Below, in pieces: positions 34,803 through 44,527 of a DNA stretch of 50,127 nucleotides. Source of the stretch: Synechococcus sp. UW140 (GTDB lineage: Bacteria > Cyanobacteriota > Cyanobacteriia > PCC-6307 > Cyanobiaceae). A model generated the notes under the pieces. The model was not told the origin of the DNA and did not search any database. It was given only the letters and a program-made list of their open reading frames with translations. Made by a program: the position numbers and the translations under genes. The stretch lies in the NCBI GenBank assembly GCA_945861595.1, contig CAMAVE010000006.1, positions 1 through 50,127 on the forward strand. The letters run 5' to 3'. Each line of letters opens with the position of its first letter. Position 1 is the stretch's first letter.

Positions 34803-36383
34803 ATGCCCCTGAGCGTAACGCTGCAGGGCCGGAGCTGGGCCTGGCGCGACTGCGATGCCATCGATAAGGTCAGCCCTCCGTTGGGACCGGAAGCAGACGT
34901 GCCGAAGCCCCAGCCCCAGGCGGCCGATCCCCAGGCGCCCGCGGCGGCCAATCCCCTGCCGCCAGGCCATCCCGCCAACGATCGCGAGGCAACCATCCCC
35001 CTGGAGCCCACCCCAGGGCCCTCCCTGGATGCCGAGATCCAGCGCCAGAACGCCCTACTGGCCGCCACCGGCGTTGCCCTGCGCTTGGAGCGGCGCGGCA
35101 ACCGCTTGGGCCTGCGGGGACCCTTGCCCTGCCGCCGCGGTACCGGAGCCCATCCGGTGCAGCGCCTCAGCCTGGGCCTAACCGCCGACGCCCATGGCCT
35201 GGAGCAGGCGCGGCTGCAGCTGCGCCGGCTGCTGCAACAGCTGCAGCAGCAGCGCTTCCACTGGGAGGACTGGAGCCAGATCCACGCCAAACAACCGGGA
35301 TTAGCCCCCACTGCCGCGCCGCAGCCAACCGGGCCGGCCCCCCATCGTCAAAACCTGGGCGATCCCCGATCCCTGCCAAGGCGGCGCCAGGCCAGCGTTC
35401 CAAACCAGGCCCGGCGCCCAGGCCAACGACGACCAGCCCAGGCAGCCGGCCCCCAAGGGCCCCAATCCGGGCCCGTTGCCCTCTCGCCATGGGCCCGCGG
35501 TGAGCTCGCGCCAATCCTGGCAACGTTCGAGCACCAGTTCTTTGCCGATCCCCGCCGTCGCCGCTCTCCGGCCGGCAGCCGCACCACCTGGACCAGCGCC
35601 TACCTGCCCTACCTACGCCGGCTGCAGCAAGCCGCCGGCGAGCTGGGGCTACCACTCACCACGGCCCCGCCGCCTTGGCTGCTGGAGCAGGTGCTGGAGA
35701 GCTATCCCAGCGCCAGCCGGGGCCGCCAACAATGCGGCACCAGCCTGGCGGCCCTAGCCAGCCAGCTGGGGATCGCCCTGCCGGCGGACTGGAGCGAGCG
35801 GGCCGGGGGCTATGGCCTGCATGTGGCCCAATTCCGCCAACTGCCCAACGACCAGGAGATCCTGCGCTGGAGCGAGCGCATCCCCAACCCGGGCTGGCGT
35901 CTGGCCTATGGGCTGATGGCCACCTATGGCTTACGCAACCACGAAATCTTTTTCAGTGATCTCTCGGCCCTGGCCAGCCGCGGCGATCGGGTCATCCGGG
36001 TGTTGCCCACCAGCAAGACCGGCGAACACCAGATCTGGCCCTTCCAGCCGGAGTGGGTTGACGCTTTCGAGCTACCGCGACTGGCGGACAGCAAGGGCCT
36101 GCTGCCACCCGTACGCACGGACCTGGGCCAAACCACCCTGCAGCAGGTGGGCCGGCGGGTGGCCGAACAATTCCGCCGCTATGGCCTGCCCCTGACCCCT
36201 TATGACCTGCGCCACGCCTGGGCCGTGCGCACAATCCACCTCGGCCTACCCGACACGGTGGCGGCCCGGATGATGGGCCACTCGGTGGCGATCCACACCC
36301 GCACCTACCACCACTGGATCACCCGCCGCGACCAGCAACAGGCCGTCGATGCGGCCCTGGCCCGGCGACAGCCGCCTGCCTGA
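34803..36383 (+). CDS. Tyrosine recombinase/integrase family protein, chromosomal
   Basis: The 526-residue product has an N-terminal ~250 residues rich in Pro, Gln, Ala and Arg, mostly disordered but containing a conserved-looking patch ([27 protein letters not shown]). A SAM-like helical arm-type domain follows near residues 235-330. The catalytic domain comes last: Arg in TYGLRNHEI, Lys in [11 protein letters not shown], the box [13 protein letters not shown] (Tyr replaces the usual first His), [16 protein letters not shown] with His and the candidate nucleophile Tyr. No phage genes surround it. Relatives lie beside hemH in other picocyanobacteria as I recall. The start is uncertain because the 5' end is only 21 nt from hemH. 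Confidence 0.85.
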   Translation: MPLSVTLQGRSWAWRDCDAIDKVSPPLGPEADVPKPQPQAADPQAPAAANPLPPGHPANDREATIPLEPTPGPSLDAEIQRQNALLAATGVALRLERRGNRLGLRGPLPCRRGTGAHPVQRLSLGLTADAHGLEQARLQLRRLLQQLQQQRFHWEDWSQIHAKQPGLAPTAAPQPTGPAPHRQNLGDPRSLPRRRQASVPNQARRPGQRRPAQAAGPQGPQSGPVALSPWARGELAPILATFEHQFFADPRRRRSPAGSRTTWTSAYLPYLRRLQQAAGELGLPLTTAPPPWLLEQVLESYPSASRGRQQCGTSLAALASQLGIALPADWSERAGGYGLHVAQFRQLPNDQEILRWSERIPNPGWRLAYGLMATYGLRNHEIFFSDLSALASRGDRVIRVLPTSKTGEHQIWPFQPEWVDAFELPRLADSKGLLPPVRTDLGQTTLQQVGRRVAEQFRRYGLPLTPYDLRHAWAVRTIHLGLPDTVAARMMGHSVAIHTRTYHHWITRRDQQQAVDAALARRQPPA

Positions 36384-36410
36384 CATCAACAGCCGCAGAC
36401 CTAACAGCAT

Positions 36411-36469
36411 CAGCCAAGGGCCTGAGGGCAACAGCCAAGGGCCTGAGGGCAACAGCCAAGGGCCTGAAG
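36411..36469. repeat. 21-bp direct tandem repeat, 2.8 copies
   Basis: Two perfect copies of cagccaagggcctgagggca(a) at 36411-36431 and 36432-36452 are followed by 17 nt of a third at 36453-36469. A diverged partial copy may precede them around 36391. The array lies between the recombinase stop (36383) and cobO start (36503), outside any assigned gene. Confidence 0.92.
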
Positions 36470-36502
36470 ACGCCAGAGTGCCCAGCCTGATGAGGAACCC
36501 CC

Positions 36503-37222
36503 TTGAGCCAGAGCCCTAGCCCTGATCCCATGGGCCAGCGCTGCCCCGACCAAGACTCCCAAGGGCAAAACCTGGATCAGGCCGCCGCCGAGCTCGGACC
36601 GGGCGGCGACCTGGCCCCCGAGGGCGATGCCGAGGGCTACCGCAAGCGCATGGCCCGGCGCCGGGAGGTCCAACAACAACGGGTGGGGGAGCGCAACCTG
36701 GAAAAGGGCCTGGTGTTGGTGTTCACCGGCGATGGCAAGGGCAAAACCACCGCCGCTCTGGGCCTGGTGCTGCGCAGCCTGGGCCATGGCGACCACGTGG
36801 CGGTGGTGCAGTTCATCAAGGGGGGCTGGCAACCGGGCGAAGCCCGGGCCCTGCAGCTGTTCGGCGAGGCCCTGGCCTGGCATGCCCTCGGCGAGGGCTT
36901 CACCTGGGAAACCCAGGACCGGGAGCGGGACCGGCAGCTGGTGCAGCAGGCCTGGCAACGGTCCTGCGAGTACCTGGCCGATGGCAGCCGCAAATTGGTG
37001 GTGCTCGACGAGGTGAATGTCGCCCTCAAACTGGGCTACCTGGGCCTCGATCAGGTGCTGGAGGGCCTGACCCTGCGGCCGCCACTCACCCATGTGGCCC
37101 TCACCGGCCGCGGTGCGCCCCCAGGCCTGATCGAGCGCGCCGACCTGGTCACGGAGATGAAACTGGTGCGCCACCCCTTCCGCGAACAGGGGGTCAAGGC
37201 CCAGGCCGGCATCGAGTTCTGA
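36503..37222 (+). CDS. cobO: Cob(I)yrinic acid a,c-diamide adenosyltransferase
   Basis: CobO adenosylates the cobalt of the corrin intermediate in cobalamin synthesis. The 239-residue product has the Walker A loop [19 protein letters not shown] (about residues 74-92), [16 protein letters not shown], and [15 protein letters not shown] with the Walker B Asp-Glu. The N-terminal 55 residues are polar and variable. Start is TTG 36503 because GAGGA lies 6 nt upstream; an ATG at 36530 is the alternative. Picocyanobacteria make pseudocobalamin, and this gene belongs to that pathway. Downstream pyrH follows after 110 nt in the same direction. Confidence 0.93.
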   Translation: MSQSPSPDPMGQRCPDQDSQGQNLDQAAAELGPGGDLAPEGDAEGYRKRMARRREVQQQRVGERNLEKGLVLVFTGDGKGKTTAALGLVLRSLGHGDHVAVVQFIKGGWQPGEARALQLFGEALAWHALGEGFTWETQDRERDRQLVQQAWQRSCEYLADGSRKLVVLDEVNVALKLGYLGLDQVLEGLTLRPPLTHVALTGRGAPPGLIERADLVTEMKLVRHPFREQGVKAQAGIEF

Positions 37223-37332
37223 AAGGGGAGCCCAGGCCCCTGACCCCCAGCGGCCCCAACGGGCCCCAGCCCAGATCGGGCAACTCCCCGCACGCTTGCT
37301 ACTGTTCGGCCGACTGCTTCCCCAGGAACCCG

Positions 37333-38046
<714 letters not shown>

Positions 38047-38147
38047 TCCCCTTGATGGCAGCGACGCCAGACCTTGCAGCTGGTTTGAACTGCTTGACCC
38101 CAGCTTAATGATCACGCCAACCCCTTCACCTAATTAACCTTTTCGCC

Positions 38148-38687
38148 ATGGACCTTGAAGCCAGCATGCGCAAGTCGGTGGAAGCCACCCAGCGCACCTT
38201 CAACACGATCCGCACCGGCCGGGCGAACCCTTCCCTGCTCGACAAGCTGAGCATTGATTACTACGGCGCCGACACGCCTCTCAAGGCCCTCGCCACCCTT
38301 TCCACCCCCGATTCCCAGACGATCCAGATCCAGCCCTTTGACCGGGGTTCGATGGCGCTGATTGAAAAGGCGATCGCCATGAGTGATCTGGGCCTGACCC
38401 CCAATAACGATGGCAAGGTGATCCGCATCAATATCCCGCCGCTGACGGCCGATCGCCGCAAGGATTTCGTCAAGCTGGCCTCCAAGTATGCCGAAGAAGG
38501 CAAAGTTGGCCTGCGCAACCTGCGACGCGACGCCATCGACAAGGTAAAAAAACTGGAGAAAGACGGCGACCTTTCTGAGGATCAAAGCCGCGACGAGCAG
38601 GACAACATTCAAAAACTCACCGATCGCTACATCGCCGAAGTCGAGAAGCATCTCGCCGATAAAGAGGCTGACATTCTCAAAGTGTGA
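38148..38687 (+). CDS. frr: Ribosome recycling factor
   Basis: RRF, with EF-G, splits post-termination ribosomes. The 179-residue product [18 protein letters not shown]... contains the family pattern [33 protein letters not shown], and the final long helix [20 protein letters not shown], all in order. It is a few residues shorter than average. No Shine-Dalgarno site precedes ATG 38148. A weak promoter-like pair, TTGAAC (38085) and TAATGA (38106), lies in the A+T-richer leader, so frr may have its own transcript besides reading from pyrH. A small hairpin GCTTGA/TCAAGC at 38709-38726 follows the stop and might end transcription. Confidence 0.97.
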   Translation: MDLEASMRKSVEATQRTFNTIRTGRANPSLLDKLSIDYYGADTPLKALATLSTPDSQTIQIQPFDRGSMALIEKAIAMSDLGLTPNNDGKVIRINIPPLTADRRKDFVKLASKYAEEGKVGLRNLRRDAIDKVKKLEKDGDLSEDQSRDEQDNIQKLTDRYIAEVEKHLADKEADILKV

Positions 38688-38708
38688 GCGCCAAAGTCTT
38701 CAGACAAG

Positions 38709-38726
38709 GCTTGAGTGGGTTCAAGC
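38709..38726 (+). terminator. Small hairpin downstream of frr
   Basis: GCTTGA and TCAAGC pair into a 6-bp stem with a 6-nt loop 21 nt after the frr stop, followed by the moderately T-rich GTTTCGGTTGT. It is a weak candidate for an intrinsic terminator. Confidence 0.33.
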
Positions 38727-38819
38727 TGCCGTTTCGGTTGTCCTAGAGGATGGCCCAGGCCCAGCCGCTGGTTGCGGTCTACCTCAGTCCCTTCCCCCCC
38801 TGGGCCCTGCTGCCCTGCC

Positions 38820-39950
38820 ATGCCTGACCTAGCCGATGTGATCGTGGTGGGCAGTGGCGCCGCCGGAGCCTCGGCCGCCTTCCACCTGGCCGCCCGCGGC
38901 CGCAGCGTCATCCTCCTGGAGCGCCAGAGCCTGCCGCGGCCGAAACCCTGTGGCGGCGGCATGGCCGCCTCGGTGCAGCAATGGTTTCCCTTCGATCTGC
39001 GCCCAGCAGTGGACCAGGTGATCGACCAGGTTCGCTTCACCTGGTGCCTGCAGGATCCGGTCACGGCCGTGCTGCCGGGCGATTCCCCCTTCTGGATCGT
39101 GCGCCGCTCCAAGCTCGATGCCTACTTAGCCGAGCAGGCCAGCGCCGCCGGGGCCCAGGTGCTCAGCGGCGAAGCCGTGGAGCAGATCGAGCGCGATGGC
39201 GACCACTGGCGGGTGGTGCTGGCCGGCGGCCAAAGCCTGGCCAGCCGGGGCCTGGTGGTGGCCGACGGCTCCAGCTCCCGCTTTGCCCAGCCCCTGGGCC
39301 TGGGCCCGGCCCGGCCCCGCTATGCCTCCGCCGTGGCGGTGGAGGTGGAAGCCGAGGTGCGCGAGCCGGCCACGGCCCGCTTTGAATTTGGCCTGGTGCA
39401 ACACGGCTTTTGCTGGGCCTTTCCCCGCCAGGGCGGCTACAGCATTGGCGTGGGTACCTTCATCGGCCGCAACCCGGCTGACAGTGACGCCGTGTTGGCC
39501 CAGCTGCTGCCCAGCCTGGGCCTGGCGGCCGATGCCGGCGAGCGCTTCAGCTCGCCCTTGCGGGTGTGGGATGGTCACCACCCCCTGCACGGCCCTGGCG
39601 CCGTGGTGGTGGGCGATGCGGCCTCCCTCTGTGATCCCTTCCTGGCGGAAGGCCTGCGGCCGGCCCTGCTCAGCGGCGTGCGCGCCGCCGAGGCCCTGGA
39701 CCTCTGGCTGGGCGGAGAGAGCCAGGCCCTGGCGGGCTACAGCGCCACCATGCGCCGCCAATGGGGCGATTCAATGGCCTGGGGACGGCGTATTGCCCAG
39801 GTGTTCTACCGGGTGCCCAAGGTGGGCTACCAGTTAGGCATCAAACGCCCGACGGCCCCCCAACGGATCGCCCAGATCCTCTCTGGCGAATTGGGCTATG
39901 GCGATATCGCCCAACGGGTGATCCGCAGGCTCCTTTTTCAGGGCAATTAA
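38820..39950 (+). CDS. Geranylgeranyl-reductase-family FAD-dependent oxidoreductase
   Basis: The 376-residue flavoprotein has the N-terminal FAD loop DVIVVGSGAAGASAAFHLA, RPKPCGGGM at about residue 40 (the PxxxCGGG pattern of the geranylgeranyl reductase/ChlP-like family), and GDAASLCDPFLAEGLRPALLSG near 265-290. ChlP itself is larger (~450 residues) and this seems a paralogue, so reduction of an isoprenoid or another lipid is likely but the substrate is unknown. Start is ATG 38820; the open frame upstream has no similarity. A 25-codon ORF beginning at 38750 runs into its start (ATGCCTGA). Confidence 0.88.
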   Translation: MPDLADVIVVGSGAAGASAAFHLAARGRSVILLERQSLPRPKPCGGGMAASVQQWFPFDLRPAVDQVIDQVRFTWCLQDPVTAVLPGDSPFWIVRRSKLDAYLAEQASAAGAQVLSGEAVEQIERDGDHWRVVLAGGQSLASRGLVVADGSSSRFAQPLGLGPARPRYASAVAVEVEAEVREPATARFEFGLVQHGFCWAFPRQGGYSIGVGTFIGRNPADSDAVLAQLLPSLGLAADAGERFSSPLRVWDGHHPLHGPGAVVVGDAASLCDPFLAEGLRPALLSGVRAAEALDLWLGGESQALAGYSATMRRQWGDSMAWGRRIAQVFYRVPKVGYQLGIKRPTAPQRIAQILSGELGYGDIAQRVIRRLLFQGN

Positions 39951-40035
39951 TGAACTATTCCAGAGTTATTTTAAGCGTATTGTCTACAATCAAGGCTAAT
40001 CCGGCAGCTCCCCTCATACCCATTGAGCTTGCCGA

Positions 40036-40398
40036 TTAAGACGGGTTGACGCAGTCCTTGAGCTGGCGAAGGCGCTGGTCGATTGAGGCCAGTAACTCGA
40101 TCGCGAACATGGGCGATTCCTGGACGGCAAACAGGAATTTTTCCCGGTTCATCTCCAGCACCCGGCAGGTGGAGATCGCCGTGGCGTCGCCGTAGCGGCG
40201 GTGCTCTTGGGTGACCAGGGCCCCGGCGCCAAAGACATCACCGGCCTGGATCCGTTCCTGGCCGGCATTGCCATTCCAGGTCAACTCCACCGTGCCCTCA
40301 AGCAAGCCATACATGGATTCACCGGTCTCACCGGCCCGGAAGATCAGCTCCCCCGGCTCAAAGGTGTGGACCTCGCCCTGGATGGCCAGGGCACGCAT
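40036..40398 (-). CDS. Cyclic nucleotide-binding domain protein
   Basis: The product, about 120 residues, is a single Crp/cNMP-binding beta-roll: FEPGELIFRAGETGESMYGLLEGTVEL (split here: FEPGELIFRAGETGESMYGL), the DVFGAGALV segment at the phosphate-binding cassette position, and CRVLEMNREKFLFAVQ in the last strands. The usual PBC Arg is in EHRRYGD. No helix-turn-helix follows, so it is not a DNA-binding regulator; it may be a stand-alone sensor. ATG 40398 is chosen; TTG 40428 would add 10 residues (LALPLNALDT) that look family-like. It lies downstream of tal on the same strand with about 60 nt between. Confidence 0.82.
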   Translation of the reverse strand: MRALAIQGEVHTFEPGELIFRAGETGESMYGLLEGTVELTWNGNAGQERIQAGDVFGAGALVTQEHRRYGDATAISTCRVLEMNREKFLFAVQESPMFAIELLASIDQRLRQLKDCVNPS

Positions 40399-40457
40399 GG
40401 TGTCAAGGGCGTTCAACGGCAGGGCCAAGGCTGATTGTTGATTCTGATCTAAAGGGG

Positions 40458-41630
40458 TTAAGGGGCGGTAAGGGCCAGGGGCGCCCCAAGACCACCGCGC
40501 ACATCCGCTGGTACCAGGCGGCCATCGTGGTCCGTATCGAGGGCATCGAACACCGCATCGCTGCCAAGCCATTCCTCCCGGGTGATGCAGCCATCGCCAT
40601 CGAGATCGTTGAGCAGGAAGATCTCCTGGGCGGCGTGGGTGAAGGCCGCGGCCCCCTCCAGTTCACCGAGGCGATGGGCCAACTGGGATTCGAGGGTTTC
40701 AATTGCCTTGACGAAGCCCCGGATCCCCTCATCGAGCTTGTCGGTGGCCATGGCATCGGCGGCCATCATCGTGTCGAAACCGGAGCGGTCGAGGTGGATC
40801 TGGGCCCGGGTTGGGGCCGGAGCCGCCCCATCGAGCTTGCGGGGCAGGTCCGCTTCGCTGCTGCGCAGCTGGTCCAGCAGTTTCGGTGAAATCGTCAGCA
40901 GGTCGCAGCCCGCCAATTCGATGATTTCTTCGATGTTGCGGAAGCTGGCCCCCATCACCTCGGTGCGATAGCCGTAGGTCTTGTAGTAGTTGAAGATCTC
41001 GGTCACCGAGACCACGCCAGGATCTTCGGCTCCGGGGTAATGGTCACGGCCGGTGCTGGCCTTATACCAATCGAGGATGCGGCCAACAAAAGGAGAAATC
41101 AGGGTCACCCCCGCCTCGGCGCAGGCCACCGCCTGGGCAAAGCTGAACAGCAGGGTGAGGTTGCAGTGGATGCCTTCCTTCTCCAAGGCTTCCGCCGCCT
41201 TGATCCCTTCCCAGGTGGAGGCAACCTTGATCAGCACCCGGTCGGTGCCGATGCCAGCGGCCTGATAGAGGCCAATCAACTTGCGGGCCTTGGTGATCGT
41301 CGCTTCGGTGTCGAAGCTGAGGCGGGCATCCACTTCGGTGGACACCCGGCCGGGGACGAGCTTGAGGATTTCGCGGCCGAAGATCACGCAGATTTCATCA
41401 AGGGCCTCCAACACCACGTCTTCCGCCGGCGCATCGGGTCCGATCACGGCACGGGACTCGCGCAGGGCCGTGTCAATCAGGTTTTGGTAGGTGGGAATCT
41501 GGGCCGCAGCCAGGATCAACGACGGGTTCGTGGTGGCATCCCGCGGGGTGAATTGCTTGATGGCTTCAAGTTCGCCGGTGTCGGCGACGACCACCGTCAT
41601 GGCGGCGAGTTGGTCGAGCAGGTTGGCCAT
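40458..41630 (-). CDS. tal: Transaldolase with C-terminal EF-hand pair
   Basis: Transaldolase exchanges dihydroxyacetone units in the pentose phosphate pathway. The 390-residue product starts [20 protein letters not shown] and has the N-terminal [10 protein letters not shown] block and the Schiff-base Lys in [15 protein letters not shown] (near residue 132). After the barrel (to about residue 325), it has two calcium-binding EF loops: [14 protein letters not shown] near 343 and [13 protein letters not shown] near 368. Both loops retain Asp/Glu at liganding positions. This PRK12309-type fusion occurs in cyanobacteria and suggests calcium control of carbon flow. The longer upstream frame adds nine residues without support. 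Confidence 0.95.
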   Translation of the reverse strand: MANLLDQLAAMTVVVADTGELEAIKQFTPRDATTNPSLILAAAQIPTYQNLIDTALRESRAVIGPDAPAEDVVLEALDEICVIFGREILKLVPGRVSTEVDARLSFDTEATITKARKLIGLYQAAGIGTDRVLIKVASTWEGIKAAEALEKEGIHCNLTLLFSFAQAVACAEAGVTLISPFVGRILDWYKASTGRDHYPGAEDPGVVSVTEIFNYYKTYGYRTEVMGASFRNIEEIIELAGCDLLTISPKLLDQLRSSEADLPRKLDGAAPAPTRAQIHLDRSGFDTMMAADAMATDKLDEGIRGFVKAIETLESQLAHRLGELEGAAAFTHAAQEIFLLNDLDGDGCITREEWLGSDAVFDALDTDHDGRLVPADVRGGLGAPLALTAP

Positions 41631-41813
41631 GGGGTGGGCTTGGGCGGACGCCGGCACAGGCCGGACGGTTCCGTCAAACTAGCCAGCTAGCCCGGCTGCG
41701 AAACCCAGAATGCTGGCCCTGTTTGAGGGAATCCCCATGCGGCTGGGTCCAAGTAGGGCAAAGGGCACGAGGCAAGACACTCCGCGAAGCAAAGACCGGC
41801 CCTTGCGGCCCAC
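41631..41813. other. Spacer between ftsI and tal
   Basis: This 183-nt stretch lies between two minus-strand genes. I see no gene, clear hairpin or repeat in it. It should contain the tal promoter if tal is not read from ftsI. Confidence 0.5.
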
Positions 41814-43739
41814 TCAATCCCTGCCACCACGGCCCGGGCCGCCGGCACTGGCCGTGGTGGCAGGGCGGCCGGGACTGGGCTGGCCGCCGAGCACGGGCTT
41901 CGCGCCCGATCGGGGCTGGGCGCCAGGCAAGGCTTGATTGCCTAACGACTGGGCCGCGGCCTGGGGCGGCAACTTCTCAAGGACCAGCAGGGCTTCGATG
42001 ATCTGCTTGGCGACCGGAACGGCCACGGTGGAGCCGTAGGCGTTGCCCCCCTGGGGTTCATCCACCACCACCAAGACCACATAGCGCGGGTTATCGGTGG
42101 TGAGGTTGGCGATGAAACTGCAAATGCGAGCGCCGGGGATATACACACCATTGAGGGCCTTCTGGGCCGTGCCGGTCTTGCCGCCGATGCGATAGCCGGG
42201 GATGCGGGCCCCCTTGCCACTGCCCTTTTGCACCACGGTTTCCATCCACTCGAGCACTTGGCGAGTCACCTCTGGTCGCAGCAGCTGCACTCCTGAAGAC
42301 TGGGGCGGAGCGGCCAGATCGTCGCCGGAACGCAGGCCCCGGGTGATGTGGGGACTGACTAGCCGGCCCCCGTTGGCGATCATGGCGTGGAGCTGCAGCA
42401 GCTTCAGCGGCGTGAGCGAAAAGCCCTGGCCGAAGGCGGCCGTGGCCGGTTCGATCGGCTGGGTCAGAAAATCGTTGCGGCTCTTGAGTTCACCGGCCAC
42501 GGCCCCAGGCAGGTCCGTGTCGGGGATGGTGTCGATGCCGATGGTGTGGAGCCAGCGCCAATAGAGGGCCGGCTTGAGCAGGTGCATGGCCTGCACCATG
42601 CCCACGTTGCTGGACACCTGCAGCACGGTCGGCAGATCCATCACGCCATTGCCCCGGCGGTCGTGGTTGAAGATCGGCCAGCCGCCAATGGTCACCGAGC
42701 CGGTGTCATTCACCGTGGTGCGGGGATTAATCGCATGCTCCTGCAGGGCCAGGGCCAGGTTGATCGGCTTGAAGGTGGATCCGGGTTCGTAGAGGTCCTG
42801 CACGGACCATTCGCGAAAGAGACCGGGCGAATACTTCCAGAATTGATTGGGGTCGTAGGAGGGACTGGAGGCGAGCGCGAGGATCTCGCCGTTGCGCACA
42901 TCCATCACCAGGGCCACCCCCCGCTTGGCGCGCCACTGCTTCACCTGCTTAGCCAGGGCCAACTGGGCCACCTGCTGCAGGCGGGAATCAAGGGTCAGCT
43001 GCAGGCGCAGGTCGTCGCCGTAGAGCACCCCCGCCCGCAGACCATCGGGCAAGGGGGTGCCATCGGCGCCGCGGCGCAGCTGGCGCGGCGTTTCATGGCG
43101 GCGCAGGTCCTGGTCGCGGCTCTGCTCCAGGCCCGCCTGGGGCACCCGCTCCAGGTTGAGGAAGCCGACCACATTGGCGAACAGGGGGCCCAGGGGGTAA
43201 ATCCGCTGGGGGTAGGACTCCAGATCCAGCCCACTGATGCCCAGCTGGCGAATGCGATGGGCCGTTTCGGGATCCAATTCGGTGGCCAACTTCACGCCGG
43301 TCTGGCGCGAGCCGATCGTGGCCATCAGGGCTTCCGCGGGCAGGCCCAGGATCGGAGCCAGCTTCTGGGCCACATCCAGGGGCGGGCGCTTGCTACTGGG
43401 CGCATCGCCCGGGAAGTTGAAGTAGCGCGGATGGGCCCAAACGGTGAAGCGCTCCTCATCGAGGGCCACCATGCGGCCGGTGCGGTCGACGATCGTGCGC
43501 CGTTTGCCGATCGGCGCAATCGTCTGGGTCTGCACGGCCCGGGCCTGGTTGAGCAGCTGGGGCCCCTGGACCACCTGAACCCAGGCCAGGCGAGCCGCCA
43601 GACCCACCAGGCCCGCGGAAAGGATCAGATAAACGGCCAGCAGCCGGGCTGAGGGCACGGGGCGAAAGTCGAGCACCCGGCCACTTCGGGATCCACTCGA
43701 GCGCTGGGGCGGCCGTTGCCGGGGCCTCGTTGTCGTCAT
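41814..43739 (-). CDS. ftsI: Peptidoglycan D,D-transpeptidase (penicillin-binding protein 3, FtsI)
   Basis: FtsI crosslinks septal peptidoglycan. The 641-residue protein has a short cytoplasmic head, a membrane span (about residues 33-52), the PBP dimer domain, and the transpeptidase domain with the nucleophile motif STFK at 321-324, SSN at 376-378 and KTGT at 521-524. The C-terminal ~45 residues are Pro/Gly/Ala-rich and variable. Start ATG 43739. It is preceded, 133 nt upstream on the same strand, by a bitopic coiled-coil protein that could be its FtsL partner. No mraW/mraY cluster is near, as is usual in cyanobacteria. Confidence 0.95.
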   Translation of the reverse strand: MTTTRPRQRPPQRSSGSRSGRVLDFRPVPSARLLAVYLILSAGLVGLAARLAWVQVVQGPQLLNQARAVQTQTIAPIGKRRTIVDRTGRMVALDEERFTVWAHPRYFNFPGDAPSSKRPPLDVAQKLAPILGLPAEALMATIGSRQTGVKLATELDPETAHRIRQLGISGLDLESYPQRIYPLGPLFANVVGFLNLERVPQAGLEQSRDQDLRRHETPRQLRRGADGTPLPDGLRAGVLYGDDLRLQLTLDSRLQQVAQLALAKQVKQWRAKRGVALVMDVRNGEILALASSPSYDPNQFWKYSPGLFREWSVQDLYEPGSTFKPINLALALQEHAINPRTTVNDTGSVTIGGWPIFNHDRRGNGVMDLPTVLQVSSNVGMVQAMHLLKPALYWRWLHTIGIDTIPDTDLPGAVAGELKSRNDFLTQPIEPATAAFGQGFSLTPLKLLQLHAMIANGGRLVSPHITRGLRSGDDLAAPPQSSGVQLLRPEVTRQVLEWMETVVQKGSGKGARIPGYRIGGKTGTAQKALNGVYIPGARICSFIANLTTDNPRYVVLVVVDEPQGGNAYGSTVAVPVAKQIIEALLVLEKLPPQAAAQSLGNQALPGAQPRSGAKPVLGGQPSPGRPATTASAGGPGRGGRD

Positions 43740-43871
43740 CTCAGCCCCCCGCCACTGGGCCCAGTGTGCCGAACCACCCCACCTGCACCATCGCTGGTGT
43801 CACCGCAAGGGATCAGGGGGCTGAAGTCCGGCCAGCCAGCGACCGGCGCAGCCCGGCGCCAGGGGCAACGC

Positions 43872-44393
43872 TCAATACCCAGCAAGGATCTGGCGAGGGC
43901 TGACGCCGGCAAGCAGGGTGATGATCGAGGCGGGCCGCTGGGCGGTGGGGGCAGGCACGTAAATCAGCTTTTCGCTGCTGGTGGGCACCAATCGGCCAGG
44001 CTTATGGGCCACACCGAGGTGATGCTGTTCCAGCACGGCGGTGGATTCCTGCAGGCGGTGCTCCAGGAGCTGGGAAGCCTCCAGGCTCTGGTAACTGCGG
44101 GTCCACTGGCTCTGCCAATGCAGGGTGAGGGCACTCAGGCCCACCACCGCTATCCCCAATCCCAACAGGCTCCCATCGGCGATCCGATGGAGGCTGGCCA
44201 GCCAGGGGGCCATGCGCTCAACCCGACGGGCGGAGAGGGATCCCTGGATGAGGGCAAGGGAGCGTTGGCGCTGGCCCCTGGCGCTGCGAGATGTCGTTGG
44301 GGCAGGGGCGGCAACCACGGAGCCAAGGAGCAACTTTTCAAGTGAACCATGGGTGGCAGGTGCCAGCAAGGCAGACCGTCTGACAATCCGCAC
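43872..44393 (-). CDS. FtsL-like bitopic coiled-coil protein (candidate)
   Basis: The 173-residue product has a basic N-terminal region (residues 1-72), one membrane helix GSLLGLGIAVVGLSALTLHW (about 74-93), then a predicted coiled-coil RSYQSLEASQLLEHRLQEST (about 99-120), and a C-terminal tail with conserved-looking KPGRLVPTSSEKLIYVPAP. Short cytoplasmic head, one span and an extracytoplasmic leucine-zipper-like segment is the FtsL/DivIC layout, and FtsL is classically encoded directly upstream of ftsI. FtsL is too diverged for sequence matching, so the suggestion rests on architecture and position. The long basic head is unlike E. coli FtsL. Confidence 0.62.
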   Translation of the reverse strand: MRIVRRSALLAPATHGSLEKLLLGSVVAAPAPTTSRSARGQRQRSLALIQGSLSARRVERMAPWLASLHRIADGSLLGLGIAVVGLSALTLHWQSQWTRSYQSLEASQLLEHRLQESTAVLEQHHLGVAHKPGRLVPTSSEKLIYVPAPTAQRPASIITLLAGVSPRQILAGY

Positions 44394-44527
44394 AGTTCAA
44401 AAATCGGCTCAAACCTGCGCCGCCATGGCCTGACCAAGCCCAGGCCCCTTCGGTGGATTAGAGGCCGCAAAATCGCTTCCAAGGCAGCCACGCTGAGAGC
44501 GACCAGGGGCCGCCCAGCCCGGTTGGC

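Noticed and set aside
36411-36469. CRISPR array
   Set aside because: The 21-bp copies are directly adjacent with no spacers, and no cas gene is in the window.
34803-36469. Prophage or integrative element
   Set aside because: Apart from the recombinase, all neighbours (hemH, cobO, pyrH, frr) are core genes; no phage structural genes, tRNA target or attachment duplications were found.
36246-36531. Minus-strand frame giving LPSGPWL repeats across the 21-bp array
   Set aside because: The repeated peptide is only a result of the tandem DNA repeat; the frame overlaps the recombinase end on the other strand and has no support.
42387-43652. A 421-codon plus-strand frame opposite ftsI
   Set aside because: It mirrors the ftsI codons; the composition (His, Gly, Gln, Ala) is typical of antisense frames of high-GC genes and no motif is present.
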